Assembly: GCA_963773585.1 (NCBI GenBank)
Contig: CAVZBR010000001.1
Location: 682,001-746,000 of the forward strand
Reading direction: 5' to 3'
Length of the DNA: 64,000 nucleotides
DNA from: CAVXJN01 sp963773585
GTDB lineage: Bacteria; Pseudomonadota; Gammaproteobacteria; JASBUN01
The translations under genes were made by a program, and so were the position numbers. Below are positions 34,877-43,857 of this stretch, one piece after another (within the stretch, counting starts at the first letter, position 1; every line of letters begins with the position of its first letter). The notes below the pieces were generated by a model. It was not told the DNA's origin. It made no database searches and was given only the letters and a program-made list of their open reading frames with translations.

Positions 34877-35800
34877 ATGATCGGGGGAACCTTGGCTCGG
34901 GGAGCCGTTTGTGCGTGTTTTATTTTGGGGGCCATCGCCGCAGGGCCCGTTCAGGCCACACCAATCTCATTGTCGACCGCCTCCGGATCATTCGGCGGCG
35001 AATTTCTGCAAGGCGCCGGGTCGCCCAACGTCGGCATAATTCTGTTGCACGGCCGGGGGTTGACGCCCGATTCGGCGGTAACGCGGCAGCTGCGCAATAG
35101 CCTGAACAACGCCGGCTACAGCACACTGGCGATCGAAAATCCCGTTCCAGCGGACTCGAATGGCAATGGCAGCAACACCGATTTCAGCGATTATGCGGCC
35201 GACGTCAGCGCAGGCGGCGCGAATTATGTATTTCCGGAAACCTATGCGCGCGTCCGTGCAGCATCTTCCTACATGCAATCCCTTGGCGTCGATCAGATCG
35301 TGCTTTCCGGCTTCAGTCTCGGTTCGCGCCTTGCCGCCGCTGTTGTCGCTCGCGGTCAACATGCTGGGGATGTGCCTATTGTGGGTCTGCTAAATGTCGG
35401 CATGTACGGCAATAGCATCGATCCGTTGAACGTTGTCGACACCTTGGACGAAATCACAATTCCGGTATTGGACATCTACGGCGACGGGGACACTAACGCG
35501 GTCACCACGGCGGCGGCGCGAGTGGCAGCTTACGGCGGAGCGCCGACGGATTATCTGCAGATCGCGCTCGACTGCCCGGCGATCTCGCTTACTTATTCGG
35601 TAAACGATTGCCACAAGTTGCGCGGCAACAATCTCAAGGGCGCGGACGATCGACCGTTGGAAACGACTGCGCGCAATTGGATGCAATCCGTTGCGCCTCT
35701 GGCCAGTGCCAGCGTGCCGGAACCCGGAACCGGCCTGCTCCTGGCGCTCGGGTTCGGCGCCATGGGTTGGCATCGCCGCCGTCGTCGCAATACACGCTGA
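34877..35800 (+). CDS. Secreted alpha/beta hydrolase with PEP-CTERM sorting signal
   Basis: 307 residues. A signal peptide (about 1-27) precedes an alpha/beta hydrolase domain: an LLHGRG oxyanion-loop motif (56-61), nucleophile S147 in GFSLGS, a candidate acid D205 in YGDGDTNA and His246 in NDCHKLRG. The C-terminus is a textbook PEP-CTERM signal: VPEPG at 280-284, a hydrophobic helix (about 285-298) and RRRRR. PEP-CTERM proteins are processed by an exosortase/EpsH system in exopolysaccharide-producing Gram-negatives; no exosortase is in the window. A DUF3530-like relationship is possible. AGAGGG precedes the ATG. Confidence 0.82.
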   Translation: MIGGTLARGAVCACFILGAIAAGPVQATPISLSTASGSFGGEFLQGAGSPNVGIILLHGRGLTPDSAVTRQLRNSLNNAGYSTLAIENPVPADSNGNGSNTDFSDYAADVSAGGANYVFPETYARVRAASSYMQSLGVDQIVLSGFSLGSRLAAAVVARGQHAGDVPIVGLLNVGMYGNSIDPLNVVDTLDEITIPVLDIYGDGDTNAVTTAAARVAAYGGAPTDYLQIALDCPAISLTYSVNDCHKLRGNNLKGADDRPLETTARNWMQSVAPLASASVPEPGTGLLLALGFGAMGWHRRRRRNTR

Positions 35801-35815
35801 TTCCCTCCCGCAGAG

Positions 35816-35848
35816 AATGCAATCCGCGCGAAGCGCGCGGATTGCATT
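35816..35848. terminator. Perfect 15-bp inverted repeat between convergent genes
   Basis: AATGCAATCCGCGCG (35816-35830) and its exact reverse complement (35834-35848) around a 3-nt loop. It abuts the stop codon of the leftward adaptor gene and lies 16 bp past the PEP-CTERM gene, so it can act as a bidirectional terminator. AT-rich ends of the stem give U-rich tails both ways. Confidence 0.75.
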
Positions 35849-37057
35849 TCAGGGTGCGATACGTTGTGCCGTGACCCGGACGCCATCCTCGATGCGTTCG
35901 TCAGGGTGGGCTATCACCAGGTCGCCCTCACGCAATCCAGCCAGAATTTGTGCGTTGAGGCCGTTGCGGCGCCCGACGTCAACCGTGCGTTGCGCGGCTC
36001 TGCCATTGGCGATGACGAAGACCGCCCATTGATGCCGATCGCGAAATAGCGCGCTGGTTGGCACCTGAAGCACGTCTTCGTCGTGCCAGAGTATGAATGC
36101 GGCTTCAACCCGATACCCGTCTCCCAGCTTTTGCCATTCATCGTGCGGTGAAGTGAGATCGGCGATTACCGTTACCCGCTGCTCTTCAACACCCAGGGCC
36201 GAAATTTTCGTAAATCCCACGGGCTCTACCACGCGAACGACGCCCCGCAATGCAGGCTCTCCGCCCCAGCGCAAAAAACGAACCGGCGTCCCAGCCTTGA
36301 TGCGTACAGCGTCTTCGGATAGCACATCGATTTCGACTTCCAGGGCCCTCGGGTCACCCACCTCGACCAATTGGTCGCCAATCTGCACCGGACCTTCGCT
36401 TTCTCGATAGAGCTTCAGCACTTTGCCACTGACCGGTGAAGTCAGCTGCACGGTTTCGGCGGCGTCTGCTGATCCTGCGGCGGAAAATTGCAGCGCGGTG
36501 CGCGCTGCCTGCAGTTGGAACTTGGCTACGTCGACTGCGAATTGGCTCGAACGAAGGTTGGCATTCGCTTGGCGCAATTGGGTTTCGGCACGATCCAGTT
36601 CTTCTTGGGAAACACGCCCACCCTCGTGTAGTTTTGTCTTTCGCTCATAGTCGAGCTGGGCGTATTGGGCTTGCGCACTGGCAGCGGCAACCGCTTGTTG
36701 GGCTCGGCTCAGCGCTGCTTGTGCCGCGGAGATGCCAGCCTCGGCTTGCGCCTTGGCGCGCGGATCGAGCACGGCTGGGCGCAGCGGCTCCAGACGAGCG
36801 ATCACCGCGTTGCGGGATACGGAATCGCCCACGTGTAGTTCCGAGCGGCGCAGATAACCGGCTACAGGCGCCGAGATCACGAACCGGTCTTTGACCCGCG
36901 TACGGCCTTCTTCCTCGATGGTGACTTCGAATGCTGCTCGCAAAGCCTTCGTCGCGCTGACGGCTATTGGGCGGGGCCACAGGCCCCACGCCAATGCCGC
37001 GACGGCCGTGACTGCCACCAGTGCGGTGCCTGCGCTTCTTCGCCAGCGAGCTGCCAT
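35849..37057 (-). CDS. HlyD/MacA-like periplasmic adaptor of ABC exporter
   Basis: 402 residues. One N-terminal membrane anchor (about 8-27) is followed by a lipoyl half (FVISAPVAGYLRRSELHVGDSVSRNAVIARLEP), a long coiled-coil hairpin rich in Ala/Gln (about 100-190), the second lipoyl half (LTSPVSGKVLKLYRESEGPVQIG) and beta-barrel domains to the C-terminus. It starts 1 bp after the permease gene, completing an ATPase-permease-adaptor operon transcribed leftward. The substrate is unknown. Its TolC-type outer partner could be any in the cell, including that at 4090. Confidence 0.85.
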   Translation of the reverse strand: MAARWRRSAGTALVAVTAVAALAWGLWPRPIAVSATKALRAAFEVTIEEEGRTRVKDRFVISAPVAGYLRRSELHVGDSVSRNAVIARLEPLRPAVLDPRAKAQAEAGISAAQAALSRAQQAVAAASAQAQYAQLDYERKTKLHEGGRVSQEELDRAETQLRQANANLRSSQFAVDVAKFQLQAARTALQFSAAGSADAAETVQLTSPVSGKVLKLYRESEGPVQIGDQLVEVGDPRALEVEIDVLSEDAVRIKAGTPVRFLRWGGEPALRGVVRVVEPVGFTKISALGVEEQRVTVIADLTSPHDEWQKLGDGYRVEAAFILWHDEDVLQVPTSALFRDRHQWAVFVIANGRAAQRTVDVGRRNGLNAQILAGLREGDLVIAHPDERIEDGVRVTAQRIAP

Positions 37058-37058
37058 G

Positions 37059-39422
37059 TCACTCCCGAGTCTTGAGAACGCCGATCAAATCCAGACGTGC
37101 CAGTTTTCGCCAAATCAAGATACCGGATAGTACCGTCGACGCCAGTACCACGAGGGCGGCGAACGCATAGGTGCCGCTTTGCAATACCAGTGGTATGCGG
37201 TAGAGATCGGAGCGGAACTCGAATGCGATATACGCGCAGAGCGCGTGGCCGATCAAGAAGCCGATCGGAATCGCAGCCAGGGTCAACAGTGCCAGTTCTC
37301 CGAGCAGAATGTAGGCGATCTCCCCACGCCGGAAACCCAGCACACGCAGGCTGGCCAGCTCGCGATCCCGTTCTGACAACGCGATGCGCGCGCTATTGTA
37401 GACCACGCCGAAGGCGATCACGCTGCCGAGCATCGCCGTAACGAAGGTAAATACCAGAATATTTTCTTCCATCGCCTGGTCGAAGTTGTGAATCGCCGCG
37501 CTGCGCAGAGTGGTCCCTGCTATGCGTGGAATTTGTTCTAATTCTCGATACACCTGCTTCCGGTAGCGCGGTTCAACGGCCAGCTGTGCGCCACTGATCG
37601 CGGGGCCTTCCCGCAGCAATCGGTTGAGCGTGCGCAGCGGCATATATGCGTTCACACCCAGATATTGCTTTTCCAGCGCCGCCACCGGAATTTCGAGTGT
37701 AGGTCGGGCGCCCTCCAGTATTTCCACCAGCACGGTATCGCCGGGTTCCAGGTGCAGCAGTTGGGCCAGGTAATCAGTCAACACCATGCCGTGCTCGGAC
37801 AGCGCCACGGGAGCCAGATTCGCGTCGAGAAGCTCCGAAAGACGTGCGTCGGGATCGCGCCCCTCGAGCGTGGTGCGGAAGCTGTATTGAGCATGGCGCA
37901 ATCGAACCGGCACGGCGCGAAAGCCTTCGGCATGACGCACACCTTCCAGCCTGGAGAGCGAATATAGCGCGCGCTGGGAAGTGGGATCGGTGAATGCGAC
38001 GGTCAAGTCCTGATGCTGACTCATGCTGTACTGCACATCCACCATGTATCGAACCGCGTCCTTCTGGAAGTTGGAGACAACCACGATCGCGCATGCACTG
38101 GCGATTCCCGCCACGGTCAACAGCGCACGTGCCGGTCGGCGCTCCAGGTGGCGGACGATCATGCGGCTCGGCTGCGAAAGACCACTTTGCAGTCCCAGAC
38201 GCTCGATTAAGGTTCTGCGATAGACGGCGGGTGACTCGGACCGCATTCCCTGCGCCGGCGGCAGGCGCGCGGCGCGGATTACCGCGACGGCAGTCGCGCT
38301 CAATCCGGATATGACGCTGATTGCCGCCGCCGACATCCATATCCAGAGCGGTATCCGATAGTACAACTCCGGAAATCGATAGAACTCCATGTACACGCCG
38401 CTCAATCCGTGCCCCAGCCAGGCACCAAGTGCAATTCCAGAGGCCAAGCCGATCGCGACGATGCCAAGTACTTGTTTGACGAAGTGCAGCATGATCGCGC
38501 CATTGCCATAGCCGAAGGCTTTCAGAACCGCGATCTGTTCCCGCTGCGTGCTGATCAGGCGTCCGATCACAACGTTGAACAAGAATGCGGCGACGCCCAT
38601 GAAAATCGCTGGAAACACGATCGCCATGATTCGCAAACCGTGCAGTTCCTGAGTCAGGAACCGGTGGGAGATCTGGTCGCTGCGGCCGATCGCACCGGAT
38701 CCGCCATATGCAGCGAGCAGCGAGTCGAGACGTGTGATCACGTCGTTCTCGTCGGTGCGGGGCGCCAAGTTCAGCGCAACGTCATTGAAGGCGCCATCCA
38801 TGTCGTAGGCGGCGGCGAGCTGGCTACGGCTCAACCACAAAATGCCATAGCGCTGGTAGTCTGGGAAGGCGCCGCCGGGAGGAAACTGATACAGATATTC
38901 CGGCGACATCGCAATCCCGACGATGCGCAGGCTTTTGCGTTTACCGTTGATGATGGCGCCAAGCCGGTCCCCGGGTTGCAAATGGTGGGCCTCGGCGAAG
39001 GTATCGCTCACCAGCGCTTCGTCGGCGTACTGCGCTTGTATCATCCTGCCTTGGCGCAGGTGCAGGGCATTGAGCATCGGTTGACCCATGTCGGGCACCG
39101 ACACCAGTCTGCCGACCACCGGTTCCGTGAAGCCGGGCACCTCGAGACTGGCGCTTGCGATCACGCGGGTCTGGACCTTGTCGACACCGGGTATTTCGCT
39201 GATGCGCGTGCGCAGACTTTCCGGCGCCCGTTTCAGACCGGCGAAAATCTGCGCGAAGCGGTAATCCCGATAATAGATCCGTTGGCTGATCACCAACGAG
39301 CCATAGGTGGAAAGCGACATGACGTAGGTGGCGACACCCGCGCACAGTACCATTGCGATCGCCAGCACCATTGCCCGCAGCCGCCAGAGGTCGCGCAATG
39401 CTTTTCGATCCAGCGCCGCCAT
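37059..39422 (-). CDS. FtsX/MacB-type ABC transporter permease (duplicated)
   Basis: A 787-residue inner-membrane protein with two FtsX-like halves. TM1 (about 12-35) is followed by a large periplasmic domain, then a TM cluster near 265-385 that includes NVVIGRLISTQREQIAVLKAFGYGN, a second extracytoplasmic domain, and the last TM cluster (about 660-780) with SERDRELASLRVLGFRRGEIAYILLGE. The repeated xLKAFG/LRVLGF coupling motif is typical of this superfamily, which moves lipoproteins, peptides or antibiotics across the periplasm. It lies 5 bp after the ATPase gene. Confidence 0.88.
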   Translation of the reverse strand: MAALDRKALRDLWRLRAMVLAIAMVLCAGVATYVMSLSTYGSLVISQRIYYRDYRFAQIFAGLKRAPESLRTRISEIPGVDKVQTRVIASASLEVPGFTEPVVGRLVSVPDMGQPMLNALHLRQGRMIQAQYADEALVSDTFAEAHHLQPGDRLGAIINGKRKSLRIVGIAMSPEYLYQFPPGGAFPDYQRYGILWLSRSQLAAAYDMDGAFNDVALNLAPRTDENDVITRLDSLLAAYGGSGAIGRSDQISHRFLTQELHGLRIMAIVFPAIFMGVAAFLFNVVIGRLISTQREQIAVLKAFGYGNGAIMLHFVKQVLGIVAIGLASGIALGAWLGHGLSGVYMEFYRFPELYYRIPLWIWMSAAAISVISGLSATAVAVIRAARLPPAQGMRSESPAVYRRTLIERLGLQSGLSQPSRMIVRHLERRPARALLTVAGIASACAIVVVSNFQKDAVRYMVDVQYSMSQHQDLTVAFTDPTSQRALYSLSRLEGVRHAEGFRAVPVRLRHAQYSFRTTLEGRDPDARLSELLDANLAPVALSEHGMVLTDYLAQLLHLEPGDTVLVEILEGARPTLEIPVAALEKQYLGVNAYMPLRTLNRLLREGPAISGAQLAVEPRYRKQVYRELEQIPRIAGTTLRSAAIHNFDQAMEENILVFTFVTAMLGSVIAFGVVYNSARIALSERDRELASLRVLGFRRGEIAYILLGELALLTLAAIPIGFLIGHALCAYIAFEFRSDLYRIPLVLQSGTYAFAALVVLASTVLSGILIWRKLARLDLIGVLKTRE

Positions 39423-39427
39423 GCCCG

Positions 39428-40162
39428 CTACCAGGTCAGGTCCCGCGCCGGCCGTCGATCCGGATTGCGGCGATCCTCGACGATCATGCCGTCGGCCATG
39501 CGCACCACGCGGTCCGCCATTTGCGCAATAGCGGCGTTGTGGGTTATCAGCACGGCGCTGGTTCCCAGACTGCGATTGACCCGTTCGATCGCTTCCAGCA
39601 CCAGCACCCCGGTGGCGGAGTCGAGCGCGCCGGTGGGCTCATCGCACAACAGCACGGCGGGATTTTTCGCGATTGCCCTGGCGATTGCCACTCTTTGTTG
39701 TTCGCCACCGGATAGTTGCGCCGGGAAATGATCCATGCGCGCGCCGAGTTCAACGCGCGCAAGGGCATCTTCCGGCCGCATTGGATTGCGTGCAATTTCG
39801 GTGACCGCGGCGACATTTTCGCGCGCCGTCAAACTGGGAATCAGGTTGTAGAATTGAAACACAAAGCCCACGTGAAAGCGCCGAAACTCCGTGAGCTGCT
39901 TATCGTCGGCGCCGCTCAATTCCCGGCCTCGATAGCGCACCGAACCGGATGTGGCACGATCCAATCCCCCCAGGATGTTGAGCAATGTTGATTTCCCGCT
40001 ACCGGAGGGCCCCAACAACACCACCAGCTCGCCGTTGTACAGGTCCAGGTCGACGCCCCGTAAGGCCTGTACGCGAACTTCGCCCATGGCGTATGTCTTG
40101 GTGACCGCACGCATTTCAAACACCGGCTCGTTGTGATTCGTGGACGGGTCCAAGGTCTGCAC
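39428..40162 (-). CDS. LolD/MacB-type ABC transporter ATPase
   Basis: 244 residues. Walker A is GPSGSGKST, the signature LSGGEQQRVAIARA, Walker B VLLCDEPTGALDS, and the H-loop follows in AVLITHN. The Q-loop segment is FVFQFYNLIPSLTARENV. The class fits the FtsX-type permease next door (LolD/MacB/DevA group). Upstream (40163-40402) is the divergent regulatory region with the CRP-type palindrome, so this operon might also be affected by it, though the promoter geometry there points the other way. Confidence 0.92.
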   Translation of the reverse strand: MQTLDPSTNHNEPVFEMRAVTKTYAMGEVRVQALRGVDLDLYNGELVVLLGPSGSGKSTLLNILGGLDRATSGSVRYRGRELSGADDKQLTEFRRFHVGFVFQFYNLIPSLTARENVAAVTEIARNPMRPEDALARVELGARMDHFPAQLSGGEQQRVAIARAIAKNPAVLLCDEPTGALDSATGVLVLEAIERVNRSLGTSAVLITHNAAIAQMADRVVRMADGMIVEDRRNPDRRPARDLTW

Positions 40163-40277
40163 GCTATGCCGGCCCCCGTGATGACTGGCCCGATCTTGAG
40201 GCTTTGCTCCGCGATCGGCATTGATCGAGCGCAGCCTTGTTGTAGATGAGTGCTGATGTCGCGGGCGACAGGGGGAG

Positions 40278-40320
40278 TGTGATGGAGATCACAATACGTC
40301 GGCCGCGGCCTGGGTATAAA
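40278..40320 (+). promoter_or_regulatory. Class II CRP/Clp-type promoter
   Basis: A perfect CRP consensus palindrome TGTGA-TGGAGA-TCACA occupies 40278-40293. A -10 hexamer TATAAA lies at 40315-40320, which sets the transcription start near 40327. The palindrome centre (40285.5) is then at -41.5, the exact class II activation position. No good -35 exists, as expected for an activator-dependent promoter. The first gene downstream is the 58-codon frame at 40403. CRP, Vfr or the c-di-GMP-responsive Clp would all fit this site. Confidence 0.75.
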
Positions 40321-40402
40321 TCAACCATCGAGGCCGGTGGTTGGATCGCAAGCCTCGAAACCACGCAGGTCGGATCGCCATCGCTTGGCTAGGAGCGTGA
40401 AC

Positions 40403-40579
40403 ATGGATATGCGGCGTGAAACAGTCGAACGCACAATCGCCGAGATGCAGCGTCAGGCTGCGCGATTGGCCAGTTCGGAAGAGCGGATCGATCAGTGCGA
40501 GCAAGCCCTTTTGGCAACCGCCATTCTGTTGCATCGTAATATGCTCGCGGATGCGCCCCCGAACCAACCTGCTGTCTGA
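40403..40579 (+). CDS. 58-residue helical small protein under CRP-type promoter
   Basis: A small frame with a good ribosome site (AGGAG nine bases before the ATG). It encodes a charged, Arg/Glu/Gln-rich helix (MDMRRETVERTIAEMQRQAARL) with coiled-coil character, a single Cys (CEQALLATAILLHRN) and a short Pro-rich tail. I know no family for it. The reality of the gene is supported by the upstream class II CRP promoter and the ribosome site. It is convergent with the antiporter gene (22 bp between stop codons). Confidence 0.6.
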   Translation: MDMRRETVERTIAEMQRQAARLASSEERIDQCEQALLATAILLHRNMLADAPPNQPAV

Positions 40580-40601
40580 AGCGCCAATTTCCATCTGTCC
40601 T

Positions 40602-42470
40602 TCAAGCCGGCGCCTGCGATTCCGGTCCTGAGCGCCGTCCCTCGCCATCCTGTTCGGGTCCCCGAGAGCTTTCATCCGCGTCACTCGCCTGTACCAAGGC
40701 GACGATCGTCCACCCAGCACCTGGTTTGGGACTGTCTTCGGCCGTGAACGGTCTTAGCCGACCCCGAGCGTCGATGGCGAACAGCGGGATGGCTTTTTTC
40801 TGATATTGGCGGTTGTAGTCATCGAAGCCGAAATCGTCAGTCAACTGCGTGTCGTGTATCTCGGCGCCCTGGGACACCAGGCTGGCGAGTTTGGAATAGG
40901 TGATATCATCGCCAAACGCGAGCCGTCCGCAACGTGGCGTACCGATTCGTTCCTCTTCCTTGTCCTTTTCTGCAGTTGCAGGCAGCGCAAAAACGCTTTC
41001 GTTGCCCAGTTCACTGCGATAGCGCACACACGCCAGCGCATTGAGTTCTTTTTGCGGCGATAGCGCCAGTACCCGGCCAATTCCGACCAGGTCCAGATTG
41101 CGGTCTGCATGTTCCGAGACCGCGTTGCCGTAATAGGTTGCCAAGCCCGCCATGCGGGCGGCGCGAATGTTGTCCCAATAGGTATCGGCCAACAGCGTAC
41201 GGAAACCTTTTTCGCACAGTGCGATCGCGATGGCGCGCGCCACCGGGTTGGCGCCGATGATCAGGAAACCCTTTGGTTCCGGTTCGGCGACTTTGAGCAA
41301 TCGGGCGATGGGTCGCGCTGTTGCGCTTTGGAGTACCACGGTGCCGATGATTACCAGGAATGTCAGCGGCACAAGCTGCGGAGCTTGTTCGTAACCCTGA
41401 GTTTCCAGCCGGATGGCGAATAGTGCGGCGATGGCGGCGGCGACGATGCCCCGGGGTGCGATCCAGCCGAGCAGGGCTCGCTCGCGCCAGGACAGCGAAG
41501 AGCCCCAGGTGGAGATCAGGACCTTGAGAGGGCGGGCGATGAATTGCATCGCCAGCAAGACCCCGGCGGCGGCCCAGCCCAGTTCCCGCACGTCCGCCAG
41601 ATTCAGTCGCGCGGCCAGAATGATGAACAGGCCCGATATCAACAGCACGCTCAGACTTTCCTTGAAGTCCAGGATGTTGTCGACCGAGACATTGCGCATG
41701 TTGGCCAGCCAGACGCCCATCACGGTGACCGTGAGTAGGCCTGACTCCGGTTGTATGGAATCGGAGACAGCGAAGGCGACGAACACCAGGGACAACGTGC
41801 CGACGTTGTGCAGGTATTCCGGTAGCCAGTGGCGCCGCAATATGGTGCCGAGCAAATATCCGCAGCCCACGCCCACGATGATGCCGATGGATAGGATTTG
41901 GGCGAACGTGAGCAAGGTGTGCCCGAACGCGCCTCCGCGTTGACCGGAGGCGATGAATTCGAATACCAGTACCGCCAGCAGCGCCCCGATGGGGTCGATG
42001 ACGATGCCTTCCCAGCGCAAGATGTTGGAGATGCGCGCGGTGGGACGCACGGTGCGCAGCATGGGTACGATCACGGTAGGTCCGGTGACGACTGTTACGG
42101 CTCCGAACAAAAAGGACAATTCCCACGGCAGATGCAGCAACAGATGGGTGGCGACCGATGTCACCGCCCATGTGGCCGCCAGGCCGGTCGTTACCATGCG
42201 CCGGACGACCCGTTCCAAGCCCTTGATTTCATGAACACGAAGCGTCAGAGCGCCTTCGAATAGAATTACCGCGACGGCGAGCGATACGAATGGGAACAGC
42301 AAATGGCCGAACAGCGCTTCCGGATTCAGCCAACCGGTCAACGGCCCGGCTACAATGCCGGCGATCAGCAAGAACAGAATCGCCGGCAATTTCACCCACC
42401 AAGCAAACCACTGGCAGGCAATGGCGAGGAATCCGATCCCAGCTAGCGAAATGATCAGGCTTGTTTGCAT
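40602..42470 (-). CDS. Monovalent cation:proton antiporter with NAD-binding-like C-terminal domain
   Basis: 622 residues. The N-terminal Na+/H+ exchanger domain (about 1-400) has about 12 TM helices and CPA-type landmarks, such as FGAVTVVTGPTVIVPMLRTV and RWEGIVIDPIGALLAVLVFE, the latter with the Asp of the ion site. It is followed by a Rossmann-like RCK/TrkA-N region beginning GFLIIGANPVARAIAIALCEKG (about 425 onward), which usually gates by nucleotide. The ATG at 42470 starts a hydrophobic first helix; an upstream in-frame start at 42539 adds only basic, non-membrane residues. The transported ion (Na+ or K+) cannot be told. Confidence 0.85.
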   Translation of the reverse strand: MQTSLIISLAGIGFLAIACQWFAWWVKLPAILFLLIAGIVAGPLTGWLNPEALFGHLLFPFVSLAVAVILFEGALTLRVHEIKGLERVVRRMVTTGLAATWAVTSVATHLLLHLPWELSFLFGAVTVVTGPTVIVPMLRTVRPTARISNILRWEGIVIDPIGALLAVLVFEFIASGQRGGAFGHTLLTFAQILSIGIIVGVGCGYLLGTILRRHWLPEYLHNVGTLSLVFVAFAVSDSIQPESGLLTVTVMGVWLANMRNVSVDNILDFKESLSVLLISGLFIILAARLNLADVRELGWAAAGVLLAMQFIARPLKVLISTWGSSLSWRERALLGWIAPRGIVAAAIAALFAIRLETQGYEQAPQLVPLTFLVIIGTVVLQSATARPIARLLKVAEPEPKGFLIIGANPVARAIAIALCEKGFRTLLADTYWDNIRAARMAGLATYYGNAVSEHADRNLDLVGIGRVLALSPQKELNALACVRYRSELGNESVFALPATAEKDKEEERIGTPRCGRLAFGDDITYSKLASLVSQGAEIHDTQLTDDFGFDDYNRQYQKKAIPLFAIDARGRLRPFTAEDSPKPGAGWTIVALVQASDADESSRGPEQDGEGRRSGPESQAPA

Positions 42471-42858
42471 GGAACTGCTTTGCGCGGTGCAACGCGACCG
42501 ATGGTAGCGGCTTCGATGCAGCGCGTCACGTGGCACCATTTTAGAGCTGGATGCAGGAAACCGACGGAATTGATTGAAAAAACGCCGGTTGCAACTAAAG
42601 TGGCGTGGCTGGTCATCAAAAAAATTCGTTTTACGCCGCCGGTTAGAGAAATATGGAACTCTTTTGGGCAGTTCGACGTGTAAACTGCTGAACCTTTCCA
42701 GGTCACCGTCCTGTCACGCACCTGCGTTACTGTAAAGCGGTGGCCACGGTTCAGTAGCGTACGTCTTGAGCCAGATTGGCAGAACTCTTTGACAGTCGGC
42801 AATTTCGCTGCTTAAGTTACTATCCCCGCACGGGGTCACCAGAGGGAGGGTAAGACAA
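42471..42858. other. 388-bp region between antiporter and hypothetical gene
   Basis: No convincing gene. It contains a perfect -35 hexamer TTGACA at 42789-42794; 17 nt later lies TTAAGT (42812-42817), a weak -10, with TACTAT at 42818-42823 as an alternative. This is a plausible promoter for the gene at 42859. The stretch 42570-42720 is AT-rich relative to its surroundings and has no stem with a T tract that I would call a terminator. Short open frames here lack ribosome sites. Confidence 0.45.
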
Positions 42859-43200
42859 ATGGCTTGGTCGCCTGAGTATGCGTCCGCCGGTAGCGCGTTC
42901 ACCGCAGACGGCAACAGGACCCTCGGCGAAGCGGCGCGGGCATTCGTACACGCAATGATACGCGCCGACGCAGCCGCTCTGGATCTTGTCAGTCGCGGTG
43001 CGGCAACCGGGTTTCCGTCCCGTTATCTAATCAATACCTTAGGTGGGAACTACGCCAATCGGAGCGTTTCCGATCTGAGCTTTCAAGTGTTCGAAGAGGA
43101 GAATCGAGTCCACGTTCGCAGCCAGGACGGCAGGTTGGATGAGGATCTCAAGTTCAAGCAAGTGCGCGATCGGTTCTTCTTCCTCTATTACAACCGTTGA
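42859..43200 (+). CDS. Hypothetical protein, 113 residues
   Basis: Not recognised. The protein is soluble: a helical stretch GEAARAFVHAMIRADAAALDLV, then FPSRYLINTLGG and an alternating charged beta-like part ending DRFFFLYYNR. The size and helix-then-strand order are loosely reminiscent of SnoaL/NTF2-like folds, but no diagnostic motif is visible. GGGAGGG 11 bases before the ATG and a candidate promoter at 42789 support that it is a real gene. Confidence 0.6.
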   Translation: MAWSPEYASAGSAFTADGNRTLGEAARAFVHAMIRADAAALDLVSRGAATGFPSRYLINTLGGNYANRSVSDLSFQVFEEENRVHVRSQDGRLDEDLKFKQVRDRFFFLYYNR

Positions 43201-43258
43201 TGCAGTCACTTTCGATTCGAGCGCCGGCCTCACTTCCGGCCCGGTGCTCAGTCTTGTC

Positions 43259-43564
43259 TCACGCCCGCCGCCGTTCCTGTTGTCCGCGTCGCTGCCCGCG
43301 TCGTCGATCCTGCTCTACGTTGCGGCCTTCGCTGTCGGTCAGCGGAAAACGGACGATACTCTCAGGGCTCCGACGGTCAGCTCGCCGGCGATCGACGCCC
43401 GAGCGCAGACGAAAGGTTTTGCCCGCCGCTCCGTTCAGTCCGCTTTGTTCGAATTCCAGTTCTGCGTCCGAGACGTTACGCCGCGCGGCCGATAGAAATA
43501 CGGCCATCGCCAGGACGATAAACGCCAGTCCCAGCGCCGCCAATATCAGCAAAACCGTATTCAT
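43259..43564 (-). CDS. Hypothetical single-pass membrane protein with DRR-rich tail
   Basis: 101 residues: an N-terminal membrane helix (about 3-26) and a very basic cytoplasmic tail with repeated D-R-R motifs (GVDRRRADRRSPES and EQDRRRGQRRGQQERRRA). Such DRRxxxRR strings occur in small bacterial envelope proteins of unknown role. AAAAGG precedes the ATG at good spacing. Convergent with the gene at 42859. Confidence 0.55.
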   Translation of the reverse strand: MNTVLLILAALGLAFIVLAMAVFLSAARRNVSDAELEFEQSGLNGAAGKTFRLRSGVDRRRADRRSPESIVRFPLTDSEGRNVEQDRRRGQRRGQQERRRA

Positions 43565-43857
43565 GTATTACCTTTTTCAATAATCAAATGGTTTGAGTCG
43601 CTGATTAAAAGTCCGAGCAATATCAGTGCCACTAGCATTTATACATTGCTTTCATGAGCTTGCAAACAGCTGCGCGAAAATAGCGCAGGCCCATGTAAAA
43701 AATGTCGACGCCGGTCACAGGCCGAATGTGATCTGATAGACCGTACCCGGGCGGCTCGCGGCTGTGTGCTCGCTTGGGCATCTCTGCCGGCGCATAATTC
43801 CCCAACCACAGTAATGCTGGGTGCAGCCGGCTTTCTCTCGCTACGTGTACATTCGCC

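Noticed and set aside
43565..43857. Minus-strand frames between the DRR protein and corA
   Set aside because: They overlap corA or lack ribosome sites and start context; nothing convincing in this 293-bp gap.
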